This document shows, in pieces, positions 9,401 to 17,259 of a stretch of DNA of 39,643 bases (positions are counted from its first letter, which is position 1; every line of letters starts with the position of its first letter). The position numbers and the translations under genes were made by a program. The notes under the pieces were generated by a model. That model ran no database searches and was not told the DNA's origin. It worked only from the letters and a program-made list of their open reading frames with translations. Source of the DNA: Chlamydiota bacterium (GTDB taxonomy: Bacteria > Chlamydiota > Chlamydiia > Chlamydiales > Parachlamydiaceae). Location of the stretch: contig JABDFJ010000008.1 of NCBI GenBank assembly GCA_013286645.1, positions 17,517-57,159 on the forward strand, given 5' to 3'.

Positions 9401-9958
9401 TTAAGCTGCTACCGTAATCGGTAAATTTTTAAATGGTAGACCGAGCAATCTTAGTAGCTCTACACACTGTTCATCATTTTGCGCTGATGTCACAAAGGTG
9501 ATATGCATCCCCTGCGTCTTCTTAACATTATCAATGTTGACGTCTGGAAATACCTGTTGGTCTTCAATACCTAGCGAATAGTTACCACGTCCGTCGCACT
9601 TGCTTGGGAAGCCTCTAAAGTCGCGAATACGTGGGCAAGCAAGATTGAAAAACCGGTCCATAAATTCGTACATTCTTATGCCGCGCAGAGTGACTTTAAT
9701 CCCAATAGGTTGTCCTTCACGCAGTTTAAAGTTCGAAATAGCTTTCTTAGCCTTAGTGATCACAGGTTTTTGTCCGGAGAGTTGTGTTAACTCGCTGACG
9801 CAATCCTGGATAGCATTTTTATCTTTAGAAGGTTCTGCAATCCCCATATTGATCACGACTTTGGTCACTTGTGGGATCATCATAGGATTGGTGAACTGGA
9901 ACTTTTTATTAAGTTCTGTTTTCACTTCTTCTAGATAGCGTTTCTTTAACCTAGACAT
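9401..9958 (-). CDS. rplE: 50S ribosomal protein L5
   Basis: This 185-residue protein of the central protuberance binds 5S rRNA and contacts P-site tRNA. Motifs: [20 protein letters not shown] near the N-terminus, [20 protein letters not shown], and the [21 protein letters not shown] block, all L5-specific. Length is normal. It lies 18 bp from rplX and 15 bp from rpsH. Confidence 0.97.
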   Translation of the reverse strand: MSRLKKRYLEEVKTELNKKFQFTNPMMIPQVTKVVINMGIAEPSKDKNAIQDCVSELTQLSGQKPVITKAKKAISNFKLREGQPIGIKVTLRGIRMYEFMDRFFNLACPRIRDFRGFPSKCDGRGNYSLGIEDQQVFPDVNIDNVKKTQGMHITFVTSAQNDEQCVELLRLLGLPFKNLPITVAA

Positions 9959-9976
9959 TTGCTTAACCCGTTTACG

Positions 9977-10324
9977 TTATGATTTTTTTACAGAGCGGTG
10001 TAGAACTTCACGGCCATCATGGCGATAAACGAGCTCACGCTCACCGTTTTTTGTCTCACGCACTTTCAATTTTACTGGTTTGCCTTCCGCGGAACAGACT
10101 TTAAGATTCGAAATATGTATCGGCTTTTCGAGTTCGATAATGCCACCGCGTTGGTTTTCCTGTGAAGGTTTAACGTGCTTTTTGCGTACGTTAAGACCTT
10201 GAACAATCGCTTTTTCACCGCTGCATGATAAGACAGTGCCTGTTTGGCCCCGGTCATTGCCTGAAATAGCGATGACTTTATCACCTTTGCGAATTTTTTT
10301 ACTTTTACTAGGTATTTTATCCAT
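9977..10324 (-). CDS. rplX: 50S ribosomal protein L24
   Basis: This 115-residue assembly-initiator protein binds the 5' part of 23S rRNA near the tunnel exit. The KOW motif is visible at about 17-40 (RKGDKVIAISGNDRGQTGTV), followed by VQGLNVRKKHVKPSQ and the IIELEKPIHISNL segment. The N-terminus is somewhat extended and basic. It lies 16 bp after rplN. Confidence 0.96.
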   Translation of the reverse strand: MDKIPSKSKKIRKGDKVIAISGNDRGQTGTVLSCSGEKAIVQGLNVRKKHVKPSQENQRGGIIELEKPIHISNLKVCSAEGKPVKLKVRETKNGERELVYRHDGREVLHRSVKKS

Positions 10325-10340
10325 AATATGCCTCGGGATG

Positions 10341-10709
10341 TTAAATCACTTCAGGGGCCAAAGAGGCGATTTTTAGGAACTCACGATCCCGCACTTCGCG
10401 AGCCACAGGTCCAAAAATACGCGTGCCACGTGGGTTGTTTTTATCGTCAATCAACACACAGCTATTAGTATCAAAGCGGATTTTTGTTCCATCAGGGCGT
10501 CTGATATAATGCTTTGTTCTAACGATGACGGCTTTGACGACATCACCCTTTTTAACGCTGCCTTCAGGATCGGCTTCTTGTACGGAACATACGATGATGT
10601 CACCTACATAAGCATAGCGGCGCTTTGATCCTCCGAGCACCTTAAAACACTTCACCCGCTTGGCACCTGAATTATCAGCGACCTTAAGCTTGGTTTCTTG
10701 CTGAATCAT
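10341..10709 (-). CDS. rplN: 50S ribosomal protein L14
   Basis: This 122-residue, highly conserved protein contacts 16S rRNA in an intersubunit bridge and is where the silencing factor RsfS binds. The start [17 protein letters not shown] and the central [15 protein letters not shown] and [20 protein letters not shown] blocks are diagnostic. A 149-bp spacer separates it from rpsQ, the second longest in the cluster; weak AAGTGT/ACACTT complementarity is seen there and no gene. Confidence 0.97.
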   Translation of the reverse strand: MIQQETKLKVADNSGAKRVKCFKVLGGSKRRYAYVGDIIVCSVQEADPEGSVKKGDVVKAVIVRTKHYIRRPDGTKIRFDTNSCVLIDDKNNPRGTRIFGPVAREVRDREFLKIASLAPEVI

Positions 10710-10858
10710 AACTTCGTAACTCCGATTTATTCGCTTTTGTCATTTGTTTGATGCATCGTGAGGCATTTGGCAAGTGTAAGAAAATACATTAATTGCTATA
10801 TTTTATCAACACTTAAAATGTCTTTGTTTTAGGCACCAGCAAATTCATTTAAACTCAT

Positions 10859-11107
10859 TTAGGCAACTACGCGCCAGCGCTTCAATTTGGACAGTGGGCG
10901 TGTTTCTTCAACTACTACGACATCGCCGATTTTAACGTCTTTGTCTTCATTGTGCGCATATATTTTTTTGGCTCGTGTAATCACTTTGCCATATTGTGGA
11001 TGTAAAAACGTACGCTCTAATTTGACGACAACAGTTTTGTCCATCTTGTTAGAAACTACAACGCCTTTTTGCGTTTTACGCTTTGTAACTCTTGCTTGTT
11101 GCTCCAT
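10859..11107 (-). CDS. rpsQ: 30S ribosomal protein S17
   Basis: This 82-residue primary 16S rRNA binder has an OB fold. The signature is [20 protein letters not shown], then [20 protein letters not shown], and the C-terminal [20 protein letters not shown]. Length is normal. It lies 20 bp after rpmC. Confidence 0.96.
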   Translation of the reverse strand: MEQQARVTKRKTQKGVVVSNKMDKTVVVKLERTFLHPQYGKVITRAKKIYAHNEDKDVKIGDVVVVEETRPLSKLKRWRVVA

Positions 11108-11127
11108 GAAAAAAACCTCTAGCTATA

Positions 11128-11331
11128 TTAGGAACCGACGGATTGCTTTTCATGTATAATCGTGAGCAATCGCGCTTTTTCTTTCTTCTTTAGTCGCAGC
11201 AAATGTGGCTTTTCAAGCTTCTTTGCGCGCTTCATTTCGTTAACAAGATTATACAGTTCTTTGTTAACTTCAACGACTGCTGCCTCGAGTTCTACTACAG
11301 CTAAATCTCTAAGGTTGCTTGCCTTTGTCAT
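11128..11331 (-). CDS. rpmC: 50S ribosomal protein L29
   Basis: This small 67-residue helical protein at the tunnel exit forms part of the docking area for chaperones and the signal recognition particle. It is less conserved than its neighbours; the call rests on size, the two-helix pattern with basic residues (ELYNLVNEMKRAKKLEKPHL; KKKEKARLLTIIHEK) and its invariant place between rplP and rpsQ. Confidence 0.92.
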   Translation of the reverse strand: MTKASNLRDLAVVELEAAVVEVNKELYNLVNEMKRAKKLEKPHLLRLKKKEKARLLTIIHEKQSVGS

Positions 11332-11340
11332 CTATATACC

Positions 11341-11760
11341 TCAAACCTGTTCTACACGTTCAACGAAGCGTGTTTTTAACCCCAGTTTAGCAGCTGCACG
11401 ACGCAGTGCGTTCTGAGCTAATTCTCTTGGGACGTTACCCACTTCAAATAGCACTCTACCGGGGCGAACGACAGCAACCCAGTGATCCACAGCGCCTTTA
11501 CCTTTACCCATACGGACTTCGGCAGGCTTTTTTGTTACAGGCTTATCTGGAAATATTCTGATCCAGACTTTACCACGGCGTTGAAAGTAGCGGTTAATGG
11601 CTACACGACAAGCTTCAATTTGTTGGTTGGTAATCCAGCCGCGTTCGAGAACTTGCATTCCGAATTCGCCGAAGTGCACAAAATGGGCACCTTTTGATAT
11701 ACCAGCACATTGACCTTTTTGCACCTTACGGTGCTTTGTTCTTTTTGGCATTAAAGGCAT
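11341..11760 (-). CDS. rplP: 50S ribosomal protein L16
   Basis: This 139-residue protein near the peptidyl-transferase centre helps position A-site tRNA. It begins [17 protein letters not shown] and contains the L16 motifs [19 protein letters not shown] and [20 protein letters not shown]. Length is normal. It lies 3 bp after rpsC and 9 bp before rpmC. Confidence 0.97.
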   Translation of the reverse strand: MPLMPKRTKHRKVQKGQCAGISKGAHFVHFGEFGMQVLERGWITNQQIEACRVAINRYFQRRGKVWIRIFPDKPVTKKPAEVRMGKGKGAVDHWVAVVRPGRVLFEVGNVPRELAQNALRRAAAKLGLKTRFVERVEQV

Positions 11761-11763
11761 GGC

Positions 11764-12411
11764 TTATGCAACCTCCTTCTTTGTGGCTGTATCTTCACCG
11801 CGGAAGATCCAAACTTTTACACCGATGCTTCCATATGTTGTTTCTGCACGTCCCATGGCGAAGTCGATATCAGCACGGATTGTGTGTAGTGGGGTACTCC
11901 CCTCTTTATACCACTCGGTACGAGCAATTTCGGCTCCACCAATACGGCCTGAAACTTGCACTTTGACTCCTAAAGCACCAGCATCCATCGCTGATTGCAT
12001 CGCCTTTTTCATCGCGCGGCGGAATGGAATGCGGCGTTCAAGTTGCTTAGCGATCCCGTCAGCAACAATTTTAGCATCTAAATCCGGACGTTTGATTTCT
12101 TCTACTTCGATCCAAACTTCTTTGCCAGTGAGTGCAAAAAGTTCAGCTTTTAGAACGTCGATTTCAGCGCCTTTTTTACCGATAACCAAACCTGGTCTTG
12201 AAGTGCAAATAGTGACTTCAATTTTTTCGCTCATACGGCGAATTTTGATCTGCGACGTACCTTGGCAAGCTGGCTTTTTCAAAAGGTACTGTCTAAGCTT
12301 AAAATCTTCGATTAAGAATTTTCCGAATTCTTGCTTATTAGCGTACCACTTAGAGCGCCAATCCTTGTTGCGGATGAGGCGGAAGCTGATTGGATTTGCT
12401 TTTTGTCCCAT
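11764..12411 (-). CDS. rpsC: 30S ribosomal protein S3
   Basis: This 215-residue protein forms part of the mRNA entry channel and contributes to unwinding of mRNA. It starts [20 protein letters not shown]. The KH domain loop is [12 protein letters not shown], and the C-terminal domain contains [20 protein letters not shown]. Length is near the family norm. It is 4 bp from rplV and 3 bp from rplP, so probably translationally coupled. Confidence 0.97.
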   Translation of the reverse strand: MGQKANPISFRLIRNKDWRSKWYANKQEFGKFLIEDFKLRQYLLKKPACQGTSQIKIRRMSEKIEVTICTSRPGLVIGKKGAEIDVLKAELFALTGKEVWIEVEEIKRPDLDAKIVADGIAKQLERRIPFRRAMKKAMQSAMDAGALGVKVQVSGRIGGAEIARTEWYKEGSTPLHTIRADIDFAMGRAETTYGSIGVKVWIFRGEDTATKKEVA

Positions 12412-12415
12412 TGAA

Positions 12416-12757
12416 TTACTCCTTATCCGTACTTACAACGACAGTAAAGTGGCTTGTTCTCTTTAAAATAGCATGTCGGCCGCCACGGTTTTTCGGCTTA
12501 GCACGTTTGAAGACGGGGCCTCCGTCAACACGCACTTCACATACAATTAAATCTTCTCTACGAACATTAAGTTGCGTTTCGGCATTAGCGACAGCGCTAT
12601 CTAATGTTTTTTTCAGCAGACGCCCCCCTTTAAGGCTGGAGAACAACAGTTGAGACGTTGCATGCGGTACACTACGCCCACGGATCAATCCGGCAGCTAA
12701 TCTAGCTTTACGAGGACTGATTCTAATATATTTACTTATAGCAAATGCTTTATTCAT
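12416..12757 (-). CDS. rplV: 50S ribosomal protein L22
   Basis: This 113-residue protein has a long beta-hairpin lining the exit tunnel at the macrolide-sensitive narrowing. Motifs: [19 protein letters not shown] at the N-terminus and a tip region near [19 protein letters not shown], followed by the HFTVVV strand. Normal length. It lies 12 bp after rpsS. Confidence 0.96.
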   Translation of the reverse strand: MNKAFAISKYIRISPRKARLAAGLIRGRSVPHATSQLLFSSLKGGRLLKKTLDSAVANAETQLNVRREDLIVCEVRVDGGPVFKRAKPKNRGGRHAILKRTSHFTVVVSTDKE

Positions 12758-12769
12758 TTAGGGCGTCTC

Positions 12770-13033
12770 CTACTTCTTAATTGGGTGGCCTTTGAATGTA
12801 CGTGTCGGTGAAAATTCTCCTAGGCGGTGACCTACCATATTTTCAGTAACAAACACATTCAGAAATTTGTGACCATTATGCACTTCAAATGTATGCCCAA
12901 TCATTTCGGGAATAATCATCGAACGGCGCGACCATGTTTTGATCGGCTTCTTTGTCGATTGTGTATTTTGACCTTCGACTTTTTTTAGAAGATGATGGTC
13001 TACAAAGGGTCCTTTTTTTAACGATCTTGCCAT
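12770..13033 (-). CDS. rpsS: 30S ribosomal protein S19
   Basis: This 87-residue small-subunit head protein pairs with S13 and contacts A-site tRNA and bridges. It begins [20 protein letters not shown] and has the signature [20 protein letters not shown] and [13 protein letters not shown]. Normal length. It lies 3 bp after rplB. Confidence 0.97.
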   Translation of the reverse strand: MARSLKKGPFVDHHLLKKVEGQNTQSTKKPIKTWSRRSMIIPEMIGHTFEVHNGHKFLNVFVTENMVGHRLGEFSPTRTFKGHPIKK

Positions 13034-13036
13034 AAC

Positions 13037-13882
13037 CTACTTCTTCCTTCGATCTTTGACGATAAACTTATTGGACTTATTGAGTGATCTTGTTCGAAGG
13101 CCGCGTGTGTACAGAGCCCAAGGTGTTTGAGGGATATTACCCTTATGTTTACCTTCACCACCACCGTGTGGGTGGTCGACTGGGTTCATCGCAGTACCGC
13201 GAACAGTTGGACGGATACCTTTCCAGCGCTTACGGCCGGCTTTGCCTTCGCTACGAAGATTGTGCTCAAGATTCGATACTGTACCGAAAGTAGCACGGCA
13301 ATCTTCGTTGATCATACGCATTTCACCAGATGGCATACGCAATGTAGCATAACCACCGCTACGTGCCATTAGCTGTGCAGACATACCAGCTGAGCGAATA
13401 AGCTTACCCCCTTTTCCAGGGATCATCTCTACGTTGCAGATAGTTGAGCCGAGTGGCATGTGTTTTAGTCTCATGCAGCAACCAACGCTAAACGGTGGCT
13501 GTTCACTTGTCTGAACAACATCACCTTGCTTGAGGCCATGTGGTGCTAAAATATAACGTTTTTCCCCATCTGCGTAGTTAAGAAGAGCAATATATGCAGA
13601 GCGGTTTGGATCATATTCAATGGAAGCAACACGGGCTGGGATATTTTCTTTATCGCGTTTGAAGTCGATAATACGATAGTGACGTTTGTGTCCCCCACCC
13701 TTATGTCGGCAGGTAATATGGCCATTATTGTTTCTACCATTTGTGCGCTTCTTAGGCAGCAATAGCGATTTTGTTGGTTTCACTGTAGCACGTGAACCTT
13801 CGCTTGCGCGTGTCAATGTCTCATTCATCGGTAGTATGAGCTGCCGTGTACCGGGAGTGATGGGACGATATTTTTTTAACAT
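13037..13882 (-). CDS. rplB: 50S ribosomal protein L2
   Basis: This 281-residue protein is essential for subunit association and peptidyl-transferase activity. Motifs: [20 protein letters not shown], the central [19 protein letters not shown] block, and [15 protein letters not shown] near the C-terminus, which holds the conserved His. Length is normal. It starts 57 bp after rplW, and its N-terminus ([15 protein letters not shown]) fits the family. Confidence 0.97.
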   Translation of the reverse strand: MLKKYRPITPGTRQLILPMNETLTRASEGSRATVKPTKSLLLPKKRTNGRNNNGHITCRHKGGGHKRHYRIIDFKRDKENIPARVASIEYDPNRSAYIALLNYADGEKRYILAPHGLKQGDVVQTSEQPPFSVGCCMRLKHMPLGSTICNVEMIPGKGGKLIRSAGMSAQLMARSGGYATLRMPSGEMRMINEDCRATFGTVSNLEHNLRSEGKAGRKRWKGIRPTVRGTAMNPVDHPHGGGEGKHKGNIPQTPWALYTRGLRTRSLNKSNKFIVKDRRKK

Positions 13883-13939
13883 TTGCTTTCAGCCTTTCTT
13901 TTAAAAGGAGACCTTATTCAGGGCTCCACACATTAACCG

Positions 13940-14272
13940 TTAGAGAGTCTCTATGCTATCGCCTTTGTCTAGTGTGACAATGGCTTTTTTAAAGGATTTT
14001 TTCATACCGAGGCGACCACGAACGCGTCTAGCCTTGGCTTTGACGTTAATGGTATTAACGTCCATAACTTTGATTTTCTTATCGCGATAGATTTCTTCTA
14101 CTGCCCAGGCGATTTCTTGTTTATTTGCCGATGGATCTACGATGAAGACATACTTTGGCGATTCGCAGCGCGCCAGTGAGGGGTTTGAAGTGGCGTTTTT
14201 AAGCCCTTCAAGCACCTGTGATTTCTCTGTCACATGCTGATGTTTGACAATTTGATATGGATCTTTTTTCAT
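13940..14272 (-). CDS. rplW: 50S ribosomal protein L23
   Basis: This 110-residue tunnel-exit protein is the main ribosomal dock for trigger factor and the signal recognition particle. It has VKHQHVTEKSQVLEG at the N-terminus, YVFIVDPSANKQEIAWAVEE in the core and INVKAKARRVRGRLGMKKSF in the basic extension. Somewhat longer than E. coli L23. It lies 46 bp after rplD. Confidence 0.95.
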   Translation of the reverse strand: MKKDPYQIVKHQHVTEKSQVLEGLKNATSNPSLARCESPKYVFIVDPSANKQEIAWAVEEIYRDKKIKVMDVNTINVKAKARRVRGRLGMKKSFKKAIVTLDKGDSIETL

Positions 14273-14318
14273 ATTTTTTCCTTAAGCTTTTAAGCAGGTA
14301 TCATCAGACCTTGCTTTT

Positions 14319-15014
14319 TCAGCATAGCCATTCATTAAGTTCTTGTAGCGCAGATTCGGTGAGCACAATTTCATGTGCTACTAACAAGTCGTAGCCGTTA
14401 ATATTTTTTGCCAAACTGAATTCAGTTTTTGGCAGATTGCGCATGCTTTTTGCAAAGTTATCATGTTTATCGCATTGAACACTAACTAGTCTTTTTTCTT
14501 CGCCATGTTCTACTTCTGCGTAGTTGCCTTCGCCTAGAAATAGAATTCTGCCTTTGACTTCACGCGCTTTTACAAAGTTTGCTAGCGCTTTTGTCTGAGG
14601 AGCATCCATTTCAGTTGAATCGATAAGATGCACTTTGTTGTTCCGAAGTTTCTCGCCAATCAGAAAGCGAATAGCTGCTTTGCGTTCTTTTTTGTTGATG
14701 CGCACATGTTGGTCAAATTTAGGCTTTGGTCCGAACACGCGTCCACCACCTTTATATTGAGGTGCTGACAACATCCCTTGACGAGAACGACCACCACCTT
14801 TTTGCGGGTGAGGTTTCTTTGTTGTATGGTTGACTTCAGAACGCCCTTTTGTGTTTGCTGACCACTGTCTTGCATTTTCTCTAAGAGCGATGATATAATC
14901 TTTTACCATTTGCCCATTGGCTTCGGCGTTAACAAGTGCGTCATCGATTTGCACTTGTCCTACTTCGCGTCCTTCCAAATTGTACTTTTTCAGCGTAGCC
15001 ACAGTTAACTCCAT
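14319..15014 (-). CDS. rplD: 50S ribosomal protein L4
   Basis: This 231-residue protein has an extended loop reaching the exit tunnel opposite L22. The loop is seen as the Gly/Lys/Arg-rich segment KKPHPQKGGGRSRQGMLSAP at about 67-86, followed by GGGRVFGPKPK. In E. coli L4 also represses its own operon; no leader of that type was recognised upstream of rplC. It lies 46 bp after rplC. Confidence 0.96.
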   Translation of the reverse strand: MELTVATLKKYNLEGREVGQVQIDDALVNAEANGQMVKDYIIALRENARQWSANTKGRSEVNHTTKKPHPQKGGGRSRQGMLSAPQYKGGGRVFGPKPKFDQHVRINKKERKAAIRFLIGEKLRNNKVHLIDSTEMDAPQTKALANFVKAREVKGRILFLGEGNYAEVEHGEEKRLVSVQCDKHDNFAKSMRNLPKTEFSLAKNINGYDLLVAHEIVLTESALQELNEWLC

Positions 15015-15060
15015 CTTAAGGTGTTTTAAACACCTTTTCTTTTAATAATTCTATTGCCGC

Positions 15061-15732
15061 TTATTTCTTTTTGCTTTTCGTTTTCTTTACTGCAGGAGAA
15101 AGATAAACTAATCCGCCACGTGGGCCTGGCACTTGTCCTTCGACTAAAATGACATTGTCTTCTGGACGTACAGCCACAACTCTAACGTTTTGCACTGTTA
15201 TATTGTCATAACCCATATGACTTGCGCGTGGTCCGCCTGGCAAGCAGCGGCCTGGTGTGCTGCGCTGTCCTGTAGAACCAGCTTTACGGTGGAAGCCACT
15301 GGAACCGTGCGATGCAGGACCACCAGCAAAATTGTGCAACTTCATTACACCTTGGTAGCCTTTACCTTTTGAGATCGCGCTGGCGTCTAGGTAGGCAATT
15401 TCGGCGAATTCTGCGACGGTCAATTCCTGACCGAGAGTGTAACCACTGACTTCATCTAGGCGTGATTCGGTAGCATAGCGACGAGGTTCTATTCCAGCTT
15501 TAGAATAGTGACCACGCACTGCTTTTGAAGATCTTTTTGCGATGGTACGTGGATCTTTTACGACGATTTTTTCAAAGCCCAGCTGAATTGCGTTATAGCC
15601 ATCAGTTTCTTTTGTTTTGACTTGTGTCACTACATTTGGCTCAGCTTCGATGACTGTACATACGATAACATCACCTTTGTCATCGAAATACTGCATCATC
15701 CCACGCTTCTTACCCATTAGTCTAAGCGCCAT
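15061..15732 (-). CDS. rplC: 50S ribosomal protein L3
   Basis: This 223-residue protein is one of two initiators of large-subunit assembly and reaches close to the peptidyl-transferase centre. The signature region ASHGSSGFHRKAGSTGQRST carries the Gln that is methylated in some bacteria. The C-terminus is lysine-rich. The Shine-Dalgarno AAGGAAGAG is well placed. It is the first gene of the cluster, because rpsJ (S10) is not found upstream; in Chlamydia rpsJ lies elsewhere with fusA. The 286 bp upstream contain no gene; a short ACGCA/TGCGT hairpin (15835-15849) and a lone TTGACA (minus strand, 15859-15864) are seen. Confidence 0.97.
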   Translation of the reverse strand: MALRLMGKKRGMMQYFDDKGDVIVCTVIEAEPNVVTQVKTKETDGYNAIQLGFEKIVVKDPRTIAKRSSKAVRGHYSKAGIEPRRYATESRLDEVSGYTLGQELTVAEFAEIAYLDASAISKGKGYQGVMKLHNFAGGPASHGSSGFHRKAGSTGQRSTPGRCLPGGPRASHMGYDNITVQNVRVVAVRPEDNVILVEGQVPGPRGGLVYLSPAVKKTKSKKK

Positions 15733-16018
15733 ATACTCTTCCTTAAGTCAATATTTTACCGTCTGTTGGCGGCGTTATTTTATTAATCTGCAAGTACTTT
15801 ACGTGAATTGATCCTTGTCTTCAAGTGTTAAGTTACGCACGAGATGCGTTCTTCACAGTGTCAACAAGGGAATTCTGCTTCAAAACCCTAGATTCTGATA
15901 GCATGAAAAAAGAAGATTAGCAAACCAGCTCATTTTTTCACAACATAATTTTCAGCATTTATCAAATCAAGTCTTATATCATCTTCCACAATGCTTTGTG
16001 GACCATCCTGCCTTTCTG

Positions 16019-16519
16019 CTATTTTTTGTTGGGGATGTCGATGATTTCATCGGCTTTCAACTTGCGTTTCTTGCGCAATCCTTGCGTGTTGGCATTTTCG
16101 CTAAAAATCGGTAGCGCTAGCAGTTCCTCCATACGCGAGCCTTTGGGAACACGGAGGGGTCCGGGTGTTTTGACGGCGCCTTGCAAATGCACCGTGATCA
16201 TGCTTCGTTCTGGAATATTAACCACCCTCCCCTGCTTCACCAGGCGCTCCATGCTCAAGCGGCGCAGGTCGGCCTCGGGTTGCACGTGGACGATAGCTAG
16301 CAGTTCTTGCATGGTCACTTCAGAAGGCAGACGATACATTCCAGGATAAGCCACAGCGCCTTTTACAAGGATTTCTACCCCTTTATTGTACGCAGTGAAG
16401 TTTGGTTTTGTGTGGGCGTTGCCTTTGGCCGAGATGATGGCCAGGGTGCCAATGATCCCGATGAGCAGGGCCACGGCTAGCCATTCATGGACTTTTAGGT
16501 GGGCAGTTTTTTGATTCAC
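16019..16519 (-). CDS. Membrane-anchored protein with two SLBB domains
   Basis: This 166-residue protein has a hydrophobic segment at about 13-31 and then two similar units. Unit one runs from about 48 to 104 (VEILVKGAVAYPG ... GRVVNIP) and unit two from about 108 to 163 (ITVHLQGAVKTPG ... DEIIDIP). The pattern V.V.G.V..PG, a Leu-Leu helix, and a closing [VI][VIND]IP is that of the SLBB (beta-grasp, soluble-ligand-binding) domain, as in polysaccharide-export and ComEA-type proteins. It lacks a ComEA helix-hairpin-helix, so a DNA-uptake role cannot be claimed. It is probably exposed in the periplasm, anchored to the inner membrane. It ends 286 bp upstream of rplC on the same strand. Ligand unknown. 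Confidence 0.75.
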   Translation of the reverse strand: MNQKTAHLKVHEWLAVALLIGIIGTLAIISAKGNAHTKPNFTAYNKGVEILVKGAVAYPGMYRLPSEVTMQELLAIVHVQPEADLRRLSMERLVKQGRVVNIPERSMITVHLQGAVKTPGPLRVPKGSRMEELLALPIFSENANTQGLRKKRKLKADEIIDIPNKK

Positions 16520-16526
16520 GTAACGA

Positions 16527-16835
16527 TCATAGAATTAATAGGATTTCGTCGGTTAGTGATTGGAACGATATCAAAGAGCTCAAAATTTTACAAACGAATG
16601 TCCAAAAGTGCGCGTTTGCGGGCAAGGGCGCGGGTTTGTTTAGCGAGATCTTGCTACCATAGGAAAAAGGGAATGTTTTATTAATAACACCTGCTAACTC
16701 ATATGAGATATACACCATTGCCAAAGCGCCAATAAGTGCAATGAGGTATTTTGTTTTAACATAATCGCATCGCTCATCGTCCGTATTAAGAGTTGGATTG
16801 CTGTAATTCCAGCACAACTTGAATATATTTTTCAT
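16527..16835 (-). CDS. Small hypothetical membrane protein (weak)
   Basis: This 102-codon ORF has one clear hydrophobic segment (about 28-47, TKYLIALIGALAMVYISYEL). It ends 7 bp before the SLBB gene on the same strand, so the two could form an operon. No clear Shine-Dalgarno sequence is seen before the ATG, and the C-terminal part does not resemble any family I know. It may be a lineage-specific protein or a chance ORF. Confidence 0.35.
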   Translation of the reverse strand: MKNIFKLCWNYSNPTLNTDDERCDYVKTKYLIALIGALAMVYISYELAGVINKTFPFSYGSKISLNKPAPLPANAHFWTFVCKILSSLISFQSLTDEILLIL

Positions 16836-16906
16836 CTTCGCGAAGTACCCCTGTAGGTTTATATATTGAAGGGCGCACTACAACATGTTGTTAAGAAATA
16901 GTATGT

Positions 16907-17170
16907 TTAAAGAAACACCCTGTAATCGACCCCCAAAATTTTAGCCAGCCTATGAGCCATATTTTTTCCAATAGGGCGCTTTCCATGTTCCATTTCCGAA
17001 ATGTGGTGAGGCTTTACTCCGATCTGATCAGCAAGGGCTTTTTGAGTTAGGCCAGCTTTATGCCGCACCCCTTTAAGCATAAGACCGATCTCGGAAAACA
17101 TCTCGATACCCTCTTGAAAGGCTTCCCTCCAAGAGACACTCTTTTCCTCCTCAGCTTGCCTAGAAATCAT
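16907..17170 (-). CDS. XRE-family helix-turn-helix regulator
   Basis: This 87-residue DNA-binding protein has the Cro/C1-type helix-turn-helix at about 34-86: LKGVRHKAGLTQKALADQIG, then HHISEMEHGKRPIGKNMAHR and LAKILGV. The N-terminal 25 residues are charged (EEEKSVSWREAFQEG), a layout seen in antitoxins of type II modules. No toxin gene adjoins it: upstream is the end of the 550-residue gene and downstream a weak ORF, so it may be an orphan. A perfect 7-bp inverted repeat at 17197-17215 upstream of the start is a candidate autoregulatory operator. Shine-Dalgarno AAGG is about 11 nt from ATG. Confidence 0.88.
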   Translation of the reverse strand: MISRQAEEEKSVSWREAFQEGIEMFSEIGLMLKGVRHKAGLTQKALADQIGVKPHHISEMEHGKRPIGKNMAHRLAKILGVDYRVFL

Positions 17171-17196
17171 GTAAGAAGTTTCCTTAATAAAGATAA

Positions 17197-17215
17197 AATC
17201 AAGCGAATCTTGATT
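17197..17215. promoter_or_regulatory. Candidate operator of the XRE regulator
   Basis: AATCAAG-CGAAT-CTTGATT is a perfect 7-bp inverted repeat with a 5-bp centre, ending 26 bp upstream of the regulator's ATG. Size and symmetry suit a dimeric Cro/C1-type repressor. Inference from position only. Confidence 0.5.
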
Positions 17216-17259
17216 GAGGGCAGCTCAGGAATTCCGGCCAAAAAACCGCACTTTTGGAT

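Noticed and set aside
15859-15864. Exact TTGACA upstream of rplC as a -35 box
   Set aside because: No acceptable -10 hexamer occurs at 16-18 bp, so it was not listed as a promoter.
17167-17259. In-frame continuation after the 550-residue stop (about 30 codons ending at the XRE start)
   Set aside because: Considered as a read-through or toxin remnant. It shows no recognisable motif, and the shared frame is probably chance.
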